64,000 bases of DNA from Coprinus comatus (Eukaryota; Basidiomycota; Agaricomycetes; Agaricales; Agaricaceae). Under the pieces are notes generated by a model. That model had not been told where the DNA came from, ran no database searches, and was given only the letters and a program-made list of their open reading frames with translations. Both the position numbers and the translations under genes were made by a program. Positions 33,217 to 45,757 of this stretch are shown here, piece after piece (position 1 is the stretch's first letter; each line of letters begins with the position of its first letter). The stretch spans positions 1 through 64,000 of the forward strand of contig JAWPGT010000042.1 in NCBI GenBank assembly GCA_034638255.1, read 5' to 3'.

Positions 33217-35434
33217 TAACATACTTTGCCTTACTCCAAGTGCGTTCCAAGTTCTGGAAATGATCTCGAATGGATCGGGGAGACCGGCGGAAAACCCGGT
33301 TTTCTCCTTTACTGTCACACATACATACACACACATGTGACATTGGATCCATTACATATTACACATTGTCTGGTTTCGGGAACTGGAAGGGGATCTGAGA
33401 AAGTGAGAGAGAGAGATCCTGGACCAAGTGTCTGGATCTGGAAAGTCGACTTTTTATTTTATTTTAACTTGTACTTTACTTAGAGAAATGTACGATTTTT
33501 TTTATATGTATCTGGTTCTCTGATCATGATCATTCATTATATATACCCCCTCAAAACGATTTAGGATTTAGATTTAGATTTAGATAATTTTGGAGTTACA
33601 TACTAAGTATTTTATGAGATTTGGAAAATCTGGTAAGTACAAAGGGATCATCATTTGTACTCAATTAACAAGCCCAAGTAAGTTAACATGAATAGTACGC
33701 TTTTCTTTGTTCCTTCCTAACTCTACAGGTGGAGTTGATTTGAAAAAGAAAAACGGGTACTGCGCCAGTCCTCAATACTCAATACTCAAAAGAGATCATT
33801 GATAGAAGGTTTGTCATTTTGTGAACCCCTTATGACTCATTGAAAGAATGGAGTTCCTCGGTATAAGCGGCCAATATCTTGATTCTCTTGAATCTCTATA
33901 GAACGTAAAAAATCGAATCCTAAAGCTAAAGAGAGTTGAATCATTAAAACCGTTTTTTTTTGTATGTACAAGTGCAAATCTGAAGCATACAGACACATAG
34001 AGATACTACGGCTCCACCACTCAGCCTACGATCGACCTCAAGTTCCAAGAGAGAGAAAAAAAAACCTTTTAGCCTCGTTACTGCCCTTGGACCCCTGAAT
34101 TATTCTCTTGATTCTAACTTCTTCTAAGTAATCCAAAACACATAGTCCGTAACACACCACACTTCCGGTTATGAATTTGATTCAGAATTTCGAATCCCGA
34201 CTCTTCGGGTGTTTCAAGATTTTATGTATAAATGGAAGGTTGGAAGGTTGGAATGGGAAAGGAGGGCTGTTGAATTCAGAATCATTGATATTGATATTGG
34301 AACGTTTGAATGTTAATGGTTTGCTCCAAAAAAAAAACCGCTCTTTCATTTAACAGGAGAGAGATTCAACTTGAACGTGGATTCTCCGAGTCGGTCATAC
34401 ACGAGTCTTTTTGTATAGGATGTATAAGATATATTGCGTACTGCATTGATAGTGATAAGACACGTTTTCGAATACGTTTTTTTTTGATAGGTTTATTGCG
34501 TAAGTACAGGTTTATTGAGTGTTTTGAATATGTAAAGTAATAGAAGACGTAAAAATTCTCATTTCAGAGACTGAAAACAGTACTCGAACTCAATATATGG
34601 AAACGTGAACGTGGTATGCTCGAAAACTCTTTTTTGTTTGGTGGTCAATGTTAGAATAGTTACTGTAAACTACTTTAATAAAAAAAAAACTTGATCACTA
34701 CTCTTATTAACCTATACACAACAAATTGCAAAAAAGGGAAAAAAAAAAACAGAACGAAAGCTCTGTTCAATATTGTAATATTGATTCTCCTCTCTTTCAA
34801 AAAAGGAAAAAAGAAACCAAAAACGTGAAGACTTTTTGAATTTTGAATATGAACAATATTCTACAAAAACAAAAAAAACGTATCCAATGTAATAAGTAAC
34901 ACTTGTAATAAAACCACAAAAAAAAAAACCAAATCAAAATCGTAAAAACGTAAAAACCCGAACTCTAATACGCAACCAAAAAAATATGTAATCACAAAAG
35001 ACGACCAATTTTTTTTTCACAGAACCAGAACGTAAAGAGTTTACAAAGAGAAATGAGAAACAATAATGTTTATTGCGAGAGGTGGTTTTTTGATGTTGTG
35101 CAGGAGGTATGATGGTTGATTGTACAATTGCTTGAGACATATACAGAGAGAAATATGCGAGTCATGAAAGATGATTACAAAACAGGAGTGGGATAGGGGA
35201 GGTGGAGGGGTATGCGATGCGAATGAAAAAGCGAAATGGGAGAATTTGGATGTGCATCGTCGTTTCGTTCCAACATGATGATGAGAATAAGATTAAGATT
35301 ATAACACTAGTTGATCGTCGTCGTCGTCGTCCTGGGTGTGGGTAGATCGAATAAAACAAAGGGGGTGGAAGGAACAACGAGCGAGATGCGAGCTTTTATT
35401 TTTCCTCCACAGATAAACCGAAAAAAGCTCAAGC

Positions 35435-36157
35435 TCAAGCCTCGACACTGATACAAGTGGAGAGATTACTAGGAACATATGCCCTAGGCTGTTCAATAGA
35501 AGGTCGACGTCGCATTGGTTTCCCAACTGCATGGACGCGGTTAAGGAGAATGCCTGCGACGATTTTTGACCTTGCCTCACGTTCCCTGAGTGCGCTGGCA
35601 GTAGCATTAGGGGTGGCTAATACTGCCGGAGTAGGGACTCGTTGGACAGGCGGTCTAGGAGGAGGAGGAAGGGAGGGAGAGGGCGATGGAGAAGGAGAAG
35701 GTCTAGGCTGGGACAATCTCGTCTGGTGACGATACTGCTGCTGATGCTGGTAGTGACGTTGGATGTCAGCAGGAGCAGCAGGAGGTATTTGGATGGTGTA
35801 AGGTACGGAGGGAGGGCGAGTAGAAGCACGTGAGGTTGGAGGATAGGGAGAGTTGTAGAGCACAACGTTGGCAATGGCGGGAACGTCCGGCTCATCGGCG
35901 AATGGGTCGAACTTGATTTGGCGAGGCTGCATCCTCTGCTGGGCATATGCTGGGGGAGCTACGCGTACAGAAGCAGAGCGTTTGCGGCCAGTGGATGCTC
36001 CAAGACCTGGGGGATACTTGGAGGTCTGGGTAGGATTGGAGAGGACAAGGATGTGAGAGTGTGCAGCTCTGGATTGTGTCCAGGAGGAGTGTGGATGAGC
36101 AGCAGTGAAGGAGGTGTGGATGGAGCGGATGTAGTGGGCTGGAGCGGTGGTGGCCAT
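35435..36157 (-). CDS. Pro/Ser-rich conserved-looking hypothetical protein
   Basis: Single-exon frame of 240 aa starting at ATG 36157 (MATTAPAHYIRSIHTSF); a longer in-frame start at 36277 is less likely. The middle is low complexity ([19 protein letters not shown]). It is bracketed by ordered-looking segments: YPPGLGASTGRKRSASVRV, PRQIKFDPFADEPDVPAI and, near the end, ARSKIVAGILLNRVHAVGK with a terminus YVPSNLSTCISVEA. Codon-biased GC content over this frame contrasts with the AT-rich flanks, which supports coding. I do not recognise a named family. It stands alone, with more than 6 kb of empty DNA on each side. Confidence 0.65.
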   Translation of the reverse strand: MATTAPAHYIRSIHTSFTAAHPHSSWTQSRAAHSHILVLSNPTQTSKYPPGLGASTGRKRSASVRVAPPAYAQQRMQPRQIKFDPFADEPDVPAIANVVLYNSPYPPTSRASTRPPSVPYTIQIPPAAPADIQRHYQHQQQYRHQTRLSQPRPSPSPSPSPSLPPPPRPPVQRVPTPAVLATPNATASALREREARSKIVAGILLNRVHAVGKPMRRRPSIEQPRAYVPSNLSTCISVEA

Positions 36158-38755
36158 TGGGTGAAATGCTTGGGACGATGAGGAGAGCAGTCTGTTCCCT
36201 CCCACTCCGTCCTTAAGTATCCCTTCCCAAACACAGTCCAGAACAAATCGTAGATCTAATCTCAGATCCACTGTCACTCCCCCCTGTCGTCACACATTAG
36301 TCACTCAAGTCCCGTGGACCGCATGGGCCATGCATCGGCAACGGTCAGGCGATACAGCGGGGCTGTGACCGTTTTCCATCCTTGCTCGCTCTTTACCCCC
36401 GCTCCTTCTCTCCCCGTTCCGCGACCTCTCGCTACTCACCACCGACATCGGGTTGTCACCGTACAACAACATACATCTTTGCTCAACCATATCATCGCTA
36501 ACTATACCACTCGCTTAGCACTTTCTGACAACACCGCGATCGGGGCAGGTATAAAAACACTATATAAATGTCATTCACTCCTTATCATTTCTTCCAAACG
36601 ACCAAGGCTCGGAGCTCCAGTCTTCGTGAATACATACATGATCATACATTAGAGTATGATGCGTATAGCATTTGTGTTTTGTCTAAGCGGCAGTGCGTGA
36701 CACACGGATCTCAAATATATTATAAAGTTTTCTTATCCAATTATAAATTCCTTAAGTGGTTGCTTTTTCAAAATGGAAGGTTCTGGAACGTACCGATTTC
36801 CCTCTCCTAAACTCAAGTACAACGTACCCGTGTCAAGTACCCGTACTGCGTTGGGGGGGAAATAACTATATAACAACCGCAGTGGGTTCTATCACTTCAG
36901 TTCAATGGGACTACAAGAGAACCTTTTATCTACTATCCCCAATCCCCCCAACTTTTGATCTCTCTCACGCAGTAAAAGTACCATTACCAGTTATACTTTC
37001 TTTATCACCATTTAGAACAATTCCGAGTTTTTGTTCCCCGTTTTCCCCTGTTCCGGTAGGAGTAAAATCTCGTGGCTCCACAACTCGTGCTCCCAGTTTG
37101 CCACTGAACTCAATTGACTAGTTCATGGTTCATGACAATGGACATATTGACAGGTCGAAAACATTTTTTTGACACTCACTGGTACTTACTACCAATCTAT
37201 TTCAGTCAACCTCTGACTCTCGAGTTCCTTTCTCTTTCGACTTTGAAACGAACAATACTCGCTCTCTATTACAATTTAAAGCATTAAGCGTCTCTTAAGT
37301 AGATACCCCTCCTAAGGTTCTTGTCATTTTAACAAAATTCCACTGAACCTGTTACCCCGGACCCGCCATAAAAAAAAAAAGTTACCTCCGATGATAAGCA
37401 CTCAAAAGCTCCACCAGTTGTGAATACGAGGTTCAAGTGTACGTACAATAACTAATGACAAATTCAATTCAATTCCAGGTTTAAAATTTGAAAAACCCAT
37501 CCTCCCGGATCCTGGCTGACCTTTTTTTATTTATTTCAATAATCGGTTGACATCAAAGTTGACATATCGATAGATAGTAAGTGACGCCATTAATTCAATT
37601 GTCAGTTGTCACTTCTTTTTACTTCTGAACTAAAAGTATATAGTTATGTTCCCTGTCAGACCTGTTTCATTGAAACAGCTACTTAGGTTGACGCCACTCA
37701 AGTACTCATGGACGAATCAATTTTCGAGGTCTCACGGCTATGTATATATCATCCGAGTCCATCATTCATCGATCATCGTCGTCGTCACCATCAAAATGTA
37801 GAAAGCCTTGATTGAATGAGATCTTTCGGAACTCGGCCAGAACCCGAATTTTTATTGAAAAATATAACTTGGGAATAGAGATTAGATATTTAGTTCCTTT
37901 TCCAACTGAACCGTCACTTCGCAATTTATACAGGAAAGAATCTCAGAACAGAGAAATAAATCGAAATGTAGAGCAGTACTAACTTCTAAGTCTAGTACTT
38001 AACGATTTCGTCTCTGTCGAGCAATCGTCGACCCTCAGTACTCAGTTGTAATGAAGATTTGAAAGATATCAAAAGTAATACTTATTCAACTTCGTCAACA
38101 CTCCGGAAATCAGGCCTCAGGCTGAGATCACTACTGATCTACTTATAAGAATGTAACCCTATAAGCTTAAGGTTAATTTGATACATACTACATATCTCTA
38201 ATTGTTTTCTCCTTGAATCATTTTGCTGTAGTTTTTCGGTCCGTATGTTCCTAACGCCTATACTTACACCAAACTTAACACAACTACATACAGTCAATTA
38301 TACATAACCGATGTCACTAGCAATTAACAATCAATCCCCCGCCCCGCCACATAAAGTCTAACCTGCAAGGGTTTTGAAAAAAAAAATTCATTCTCTGTCA
38401 TCAAAGTTTCCGATTGAAATTGATAATGATTGATTCCCCGCCCACTTGTTAGGCTGTGGTAGGGTCATTAAAACATAAAGTTGTATAGTGTACTAAATAG
38501 ATATACATATGTATGAATGTAAAATTGTTATCACTTCTCAATATTATGCTTCCGAGGTTAGCCAATAGCGACTCAAAAAAGTTGTATAATTCAACCAAAA
38601 CTGTAACTTCTCCCGCGAGATTGCAGTGCCCACACTCATTAGGATCTGAGAGGTTGGATTATTAGTCGATATTCTGCTATGTTCAACCTCGTATGGTCCT
38701 ATATACCACCACCCCAGCCAATATACAACTCGAACTTGAAGCTTGAGTGCTTGAG

Positions 38756-38782
38756 CTCTCTCTCTCTCTCTCTCTCTCTCTC
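38756..38782 (+). repeat. (CT)n microsatellite
   Basis: Thirteen and a half CT units. Confidence 0.85.
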
Positions 38783-40031
38783 GAAAGCGGTGAACAGTGC
38801 ATCTATCATCATGGCTTACGACACATTCTCCACTAAGTTTATGCAACAGAAGTTGACAGGAATGAACGTCGTTATTGAACTTGAACTTGTTGATTACTCT
38901 CTCTCCTGTACTTAAATACATGTTCTGTAGTTGCAATGTACATAATAAATGAGCTGTTCTAGGTTCTACTTCATATCATGTAGGAGCTGTCATGTGTATT
39001 TTAAGGAAGGCGTTCATTACGAAGTGATAAATAATTCAGATGCTATAATGTGTTGGTGTTAGTATCGCCTTTGTGGTTGATGTAGATGAATTGGTGGATA
39101 TGATATGATGTGCAAATGGACATGATCTTGCTGTGCTCGGATGGAATGTGAGAGGTTTACCCTTTGAATAGATGATGTTACTAACGTCAAAGAGGATTGA
39201 TATTGAGTATAGAATTAGCCACCGCCTCTTCTGGGACTATTTCAAAATTTGAATATATATGTGCGATTAAACCCGATTTCGAGGAAATCGAAGTGGGGGG
39301 TGTGTTTGTTATGATTGCACGAAAGTGAATGGATGAAACACTATTTGACAAATATATGGTATATACCATGTAACATAGAATATATACGCTGAAGAGCCAA
39401 GTTTTTGAGCGGTTTTTTTGTCCTAGTTATGTAGGGCGTTAGTTGCTGGGACTTATAACCCAGTCATGTATCCTGTTAATGTATCAAGTCCTTAGTGGAT
39501 AAGAAAGCGGAATTCGAAACAGGAACAGGCTTTTCTATTTGAGGGTCACGAGATTGTAGTGTAATCATAGTCTTTGATTCCTAGTTACTGAGTCCTTATT
39601 GAACGGAGTCAAATTTCTGCAACATGATAAGCTTAATATTTTGATTATGGTACACTCCAGGCTCCATAGCCAGACAATATGCAACTTCCAAATTCAAACA
39701 CTGGAAGTCTGGGACTTGGAGGATTACAAAAAATTTTCTCTACTACTATCATATAACACATTCACCATCTCAAAATGTTCTTACTGCAACAACAACAATG
39801 GTAACAACAAGAACAAAAATAACCAAGAACGGAACAATAACCCTTTCTAGTTGCATGTTGATGTATGTTCAACGTCACTTCATCTGCGAATGGAAGATGG
39901 GGAATCATAAAAAGAAGTCTTCGTCTTCATGTGAAGTACAAAAAGTACAAGCATAAAGAAGTGAAGAAGGAATCCGTAAGAACGTCGTAGTAATTCTGAT
40001 TATCTCGGACACAACCAAGCCCATCATTATG

Positions 40032-40053
40032 CCACGTCGTGCCTACGACGTGG
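40032..40053. repeat. GC-rich inverted repeat (9-bp stem, 4-nt loop)
   Basis: CCACGTCGT and ACGACGTGG are exact reverse complements around GCCT, in otherwise AT-rich DNA. Confidence 0.7.
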
Positions 40054-43000
40054 TACTGTCAGGGTACTGAGACTTCCATACCAATTAGGGAAAACTGACT
40101 GGGTACTTGGTAACCCTCAGGTCTCTCAACCCATTGTAGTGAAAATAAGGCAAATTTGATCGGCATTCATATATTCATAATTCTCATCTATTACTGGAAG
40201 TATAAAACGTATATATGAAAGTGGTAAAGGATCGTTTGCTCCCGATGATGTCGATGTTGAGTGGACGCAAATGACTAGGCCGAAGTAGAACACCCAAAGC
40301 TCACATTTGTAAGGAGAAAATAATAGAATAGCAGTGGGAATAGGTGTCAATCGTATATGTGTGTATATGCGTATGTACGTACGTATTTGGAAGGAAAAAA
40401 GGGGAGAGAAAAATACTTTAATGATACAAATCAATGTAACATGTTGGGACAATTCAGTGGAGTAAGTCAAACTTCTTTATCTTAATTACCAAAGTTGGAC
40501 TCGTACATTTGGACATGGACTGTACGTACTACGTGGATGGCATCATTGTGACAACAGTGTCCATGTACATGGTTGGCAGTGAAGGACCTTTATTAATTCG
40601 GGCGCTCTCTACTATCACATACATTTGTAACCAAATCGCCGCTCTTCTAAATGTTGTTACATACTTGATGAGGGAAGAAGAGTTTAGAGGGAGATGTTGT
40701 GACTCACTAATCCGAGGCTAGACGGTGACCACTAACTATTCCTTCCTATCCCTTCCCCTTCAAGTGATGAGTCAATCTCTCGTGACGCTCAAGAGTATCC
40801 AAGGCAACCAAAAGTTTCAGAACGTCCAAGGTTGTCAACGTTCGTGTCAACTAGACGGCTGCTGACGTAAAATCTAGTTATACATTGGTAATTACCTCCT
40901 TTAACTTGCGAGCGAGACTCGCGGACCACATGGAGTCGACGTTGAGTTACACTGTCCCTTAGAGCCACCTGCCATTGATTGAACTTGGTTTGAACATCCC
41001 TTATTCTCCCGTGAGGATGTTGAGAAATTCGATGAACTCGGCGAATAAACACACATCTACGTCATTGGAATCCGGAGACCAAGAGACCGAGTTGTTCGAC
41101 GATGGATGTTCCACATTTTTGATTCCGGCTCCGCATTGACATTGATAGACACTTTATTAACCAATATGTATAGGCACTAAAAGACCATAAGTTTCAAACC
41201 CGAAAATAAAGGTGGTGATTAAATTATCCACATCATCTTGAGTACTCTAGAGTCTAGTAGCACTTAGTAAATACCAATGGTAGCCGGCAAGAGGCGTAAA
41301 GCTTTGAAAGGGGAGGTCCGAGTCACCAGTTGGGCGTTTTTGAGAGCTTAAAAACACGCAAAGGGAAATGATTATACCAGGATCGGTTAAGTACCGAAGA
41401 TTGGTCGTAGTGATCGGTTTGCAAAAGTGGCGTTGAACCTTCGAACCATCACTTATTACCAAGTTAGTACAATGATGCGTTAGTATAGATTGTTCTTTGG
41501 GGAAAGGGGAAAGGATCAATGATAATCGATAATCATTGCAGGTCCCATTAAGTATAACATAAAAGTACAAGATAGAAGGAAGAACTATGACTTTATATCA
41601 CGTACGTATAGCGTAACAATGTTAATTCATAATAAGCTGACGACTCCGGAAACAAAGACCAAGGCATCTACATCGCATCAAATACATCTATGGACTACGC
41701 CTCGTGTAATTAATTTAATCCACTACATAATGAGGGGCAACTAGCAAGTGAGTATCATGTATTAACGGTATACTCAGCCACTCGGGAAGTTTAATATCGA
41801 AGTGCGGGGAACTCAGTGAAAAATAGTAAGCCAAAATTGGGAATCCAAGTGGGCTTATTGGTATTATTATTTAGTGTCTTCAAGTGAGCGAGAAGATTCG
41901 AACCAGACTCCCTTTGCTGAATGAAAGTCTCGGACTCGGGTGCCCTGTGTAACTGGCCGAGGTCCAGAGGGTTCAGAGGTTCATTAGAATCATGTACCCG
42001 CCTTCGATCAGTTGGTTCAACTTGACTGTGGTGCCCCGTGCAAGGTTCCAAAGAAGTAGTCAATGCCTATCCGGGCTTGGCGCCCTAAATGACACCAGGA
42101 CTCCGAACAATCAGGGGTTGGCAACTTCGTTGTACCAGTCAGCGTACAAGGTCTCTCTAATACATAGGTATTCACCGTGTGTGTGTGTGATTATGGTCAT
42201 CATACCCAAATCTATACGACGGTATGGTTTTCATATTGCCATAGTATTCAAATTTCAGGAAATTGTTAACTGTTTTCAAGTGATTGATTATAAATTAGGG
42301 GTTAGTGACGGGGTGTGCTCTGGAAGACCCAGGGGTCCTAGTAAGAAGAATGAGGTCACGCGATAGTTGAAAGGAATACGTTCGATTGAGGCTGTTTAAC
42401 GCTCGGGATCCTTAGTCCAATAGTTTCAACCAAGTCCGGTTTATATTTTATAGAGCAACCAAATGCTAGTAATCATACAAATTGGTTATGGTAAGTTGTC
42501 AGTTTAGTACCAGCCACCTTATAACCAGATCCCAAACGAATGGGATTAAATGGAAATGGAATGCGCTAAAGTTAAAGTAAAGAGGGACACGGAACTTCAA
42601 AGTTTGATTTGAAAATGGAACACCCCGGGATGTATTATTGACACGTTCACGGCGGTTTGGTAAGAAGTTTGGGTTATACTCCAGTGTAGTATGAAACAAG
42701 CTTCTGAGTGGGTAGTGGTAGTCACTCGGTGGGTGTCTATGACGAATCTGAAACAAATTGCCACCCAAATAAAAAGCACATCATCATCACCACTGCCAGA
42801 AAGAGCAAGATTCTTAATCCCGCAGAACTTAATACACCTCTTCAAAAGCCTTTATCTTATTATCTTAAACCAAGAAAATGTGGCCGCTCATAGGTACCGG
42901 TGTGACTAATTTCCGTATAAACATTATTGAGTTCTGAATAACTTTGATCCTGAACGAAACACATCTGGGGGCATCTAAACTTCGCCCGTTCATGATCCTA

Positions 43001-45757
43001 GATCTAATATCTCATCCTTAATCTCACCACTTCAGAGTAGTAGAGTTCGGATTGAAACAGCAATGGCGGTGCTATGTAGACATTGTCTTTAAGACCGATA
43101 AAACAATGATCGAAATACTGAGTGATCAAGTTGGAATTCTTATCCCGGGAATAACACAGGAATAACATAATTTGGTATATTCAATTTACGCTCTCGTCAC
43201 GCCTTGGCATTTCAGATGGATTATTACACTTCTGTTTATGATCCTGAATGACGTCATTATACAGGTGATAGTACATGCTGCAATGCTATCAGTGTCACGC
43301 TCTTACAGAAGGCTAAGAAAAACCTTGACAAGAATTACATTCCGCTCATTGTATGTATAAGTAAAACTTGGAGATTACTGTTTGGGAAGTCTAATCCGCA
43401 TGGGACACTGAGGATTTCGACATTGATATTGTAATTGTCACAGCCCTCATATTTGCTATATTATTCCTCCTCGACTTGAGCTAACATGGAAGTGTGACGA
43501 TTTCAAAGTCGCTGGCAGTAGCATAATCGTATGAAATTGGAAAAAAAAAATAGTTGTCCATAGTTTATAACATTCAAATCGCTGTAATTCACAGTTCATC
43601 CCCACACAAGTAGTATCTTCCCGGAGGAGCTAAGAAACCAGTTAACGTCTGCATATAATTACCTCACCTATATTTCTTACTATGGTTTAAACCCACCCCA
43701 CTCAGAAAATGATTATTCTTCACTAACTAGTACGAGACTGACATTGAGTTTTTGACCCACTTCCTAACTGCGACCAACCGAGCGTTCCGCGGCTCTTGAT
43801 CGTCTTTCGGTTTCAGTTCCAATTTTTGTAGGCGATTATTATTATGTATACACTGCTGACTTTCGTCTACTTGCTAATCTTGACAACTCTACGTCCTTTC
43901 GGTTACAAGAAGGGTAGTTATATACCGGGTTCGAAGTTCCTAAACTAGAGAGTGGTCGTTATCTACCCCCTTTGCTAGATAAAGAAGGGGGATGAACTGG
44001 GATGGAGCTACCGCTATCCCATTAGTCTGTGTCCGCCTTGTTATGCGTCCCTGCCTGGAGCCACAATCAGAAATGACATGATGGATCAACACAATTATTG
44101 GAACCAATTGCTACATGTGATCAAGTCTTAAACCTTAAATATTGATGATTCCTTTAAATGTACCTTTTCTCTCACTTGTGTTTTATTAAGTAGTTAAGGA
44201 CGAAAATTCAATTCTTTACTCCCAGTTCTTATTGGTTCTTTCACTGAATGAATCATTCCTGAAGCTGCATATGACGAGTTTTCTTACAGTTATGACATTT
44301 TAGCGAACCCACGCACTGGTAACCCTTCGATTAATGAGCCCCTGTGGCAAATTTCATTATCATCGACCCTCGACTGTGCTGCCAGTTAGTAAGTATCATT
44401 CAGGAATCGGGATGTTAGGCATCTTTAAGCCTTTCATAATGGGAGACCGGATAACCGTTGAGAAATCCATCAACGCCCATCGTGCAGGGAATGATACGCT
44501 AGTCCTTAAATAGTAGCACTCAGCATCGCCTACCAATGGTTCTGATCGTTCTTAAAGATTTTGTGTATGTCTCAGGACAGCCCTCGTTGGTCCACCGCCG
44601 TACTATAACGGCCCCGAAGGTCCACCTCTATTTAATGGTTGAAATAAAGAAGGTTCAAGGCTTAAAAGGGTCCACTTCCTTCCGGGCCATGTCATACAAG
44701 TTTGATACTCCATAGTATGTACGAGAAAAGTAAATAGAACGAGTGTGATGGACAGATTTGAGAAGTTGTTTAGCACTTGGGTGGCGGTGGGTTCGGAATA
44801 TTAGTATTCTACGGAGTGCACCCCCGTGGCTGTTGAGAAGCATGGAGACTATTTCATGTGGCTTCATCGTGCTGTTGAACTTCTCATTGTCTCAGGGAAT
44901 GGTTTAAATGGAACCTTCCAGTGATTTGGGATACACTTTTCTTGACGGGATTTACCGTTTTCACCCACGGTGAAGCTTAGTGCTTCCTTTCGATATTCTC
45001 ATCAACATGGTGGAAGGTGTGACTAAGTTAGAGCTCTCTTTCTGTGACTGTATGTAAAGTTTTAATGTAAAGAATGGTATGATCATCATATGATTTGTAG
45101 ATGATGACGTTTCTTAAACGTCCATCGACTAGGTCAGCATTTACATCATGTTCTTTTGTGATGATCAGAATTTTTAGAGGCTTTTGAGTGTGCAACAAAC
45201 CCGATTTTGTACGAATAGATTCACCTGAAATGAAAGAATCTTTCTATAATTACCACTTCTTAGCCCCTCAAGACTAACATTAATCGTTACTAAAGGTTCC
45301 GCATGATCATTCACATCAGACGATCCAGGGTAAGGAACCATTGTGTGAATTGAAGAACTAACTATACATAGGTTAGTGGTACCACTCTGGGGCCGCTAAT
45401 TCCAAACATCTCCGTTAGTTTGTATTTTTAAGAACTGTGGGTGTTACACTCCTAGTTATCAAACTGGACCTATAATGCACACGGACTCACTGGCAGGAGA
45501 GTCTACTCCTAAAATATATTGCAATCTGTAACAGTAAGGAAGAAGCAGCACCTTATCTCCGTCCGTCTAGTGTATGGGAGTTGGAAGAAGATTTGTATTT
45601 TGTAATGACACGATGGCTCCAGGCTATGTGGTAGTGGTACCACGATTTTCGAGACGACTTGTTGTTATTACTTATACTTACCTACGTCAACCCAATGATG
45701 GCTGAACCACCCTCATGTATTTCTAACATGCACACTCTTCCCATGCAGTATTTGTAT

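Larger units (their letters stand above)
28714..35434. other. Gene-poor, AT-rich region
   Basis: About 6.7 kb with no supportable gene. It has many A or T homopolymers (for example 34680-34935), a (GT)n run at 30944-30962 and a C-rich tract at 33199-33216. Part of the right end may be the 3' UTR of the Pro-rich gene at 35435. Confidence 0.5.
36158..45757. other. Gene-poor, AT-rich region
   Basis: About 9.6 kb without a supportable gene. The left part is the upstream region of the Pro-rich gene. It includes a (CT)n tract at 38756-38782 and a GC-rich hairpin at 40032-40053. No transposon proteins or RNA genes were recognised. Confidence 0.5.

Noticed and set aside
35617..35946. Leu/Pro-rich frame and Arg-rich plus-strand frames
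   Set aside because: Out-of-frame readings of the low-complexity core of the Pro-rich gene.
41880..41910. TTCGAA-containing stretch resembling a tRNA T-arm
   Set aside because: The flanking five bases do not pair and no acceptor or anticodon stem can be built.
23507..45757. LTR retrotransposon or CRISPR-like arrays in the gene-poor DNA
   Set aside because: No long direct repeats, no regularly spaced repeats and no reverse transcriptase or integrase motifs were visible.
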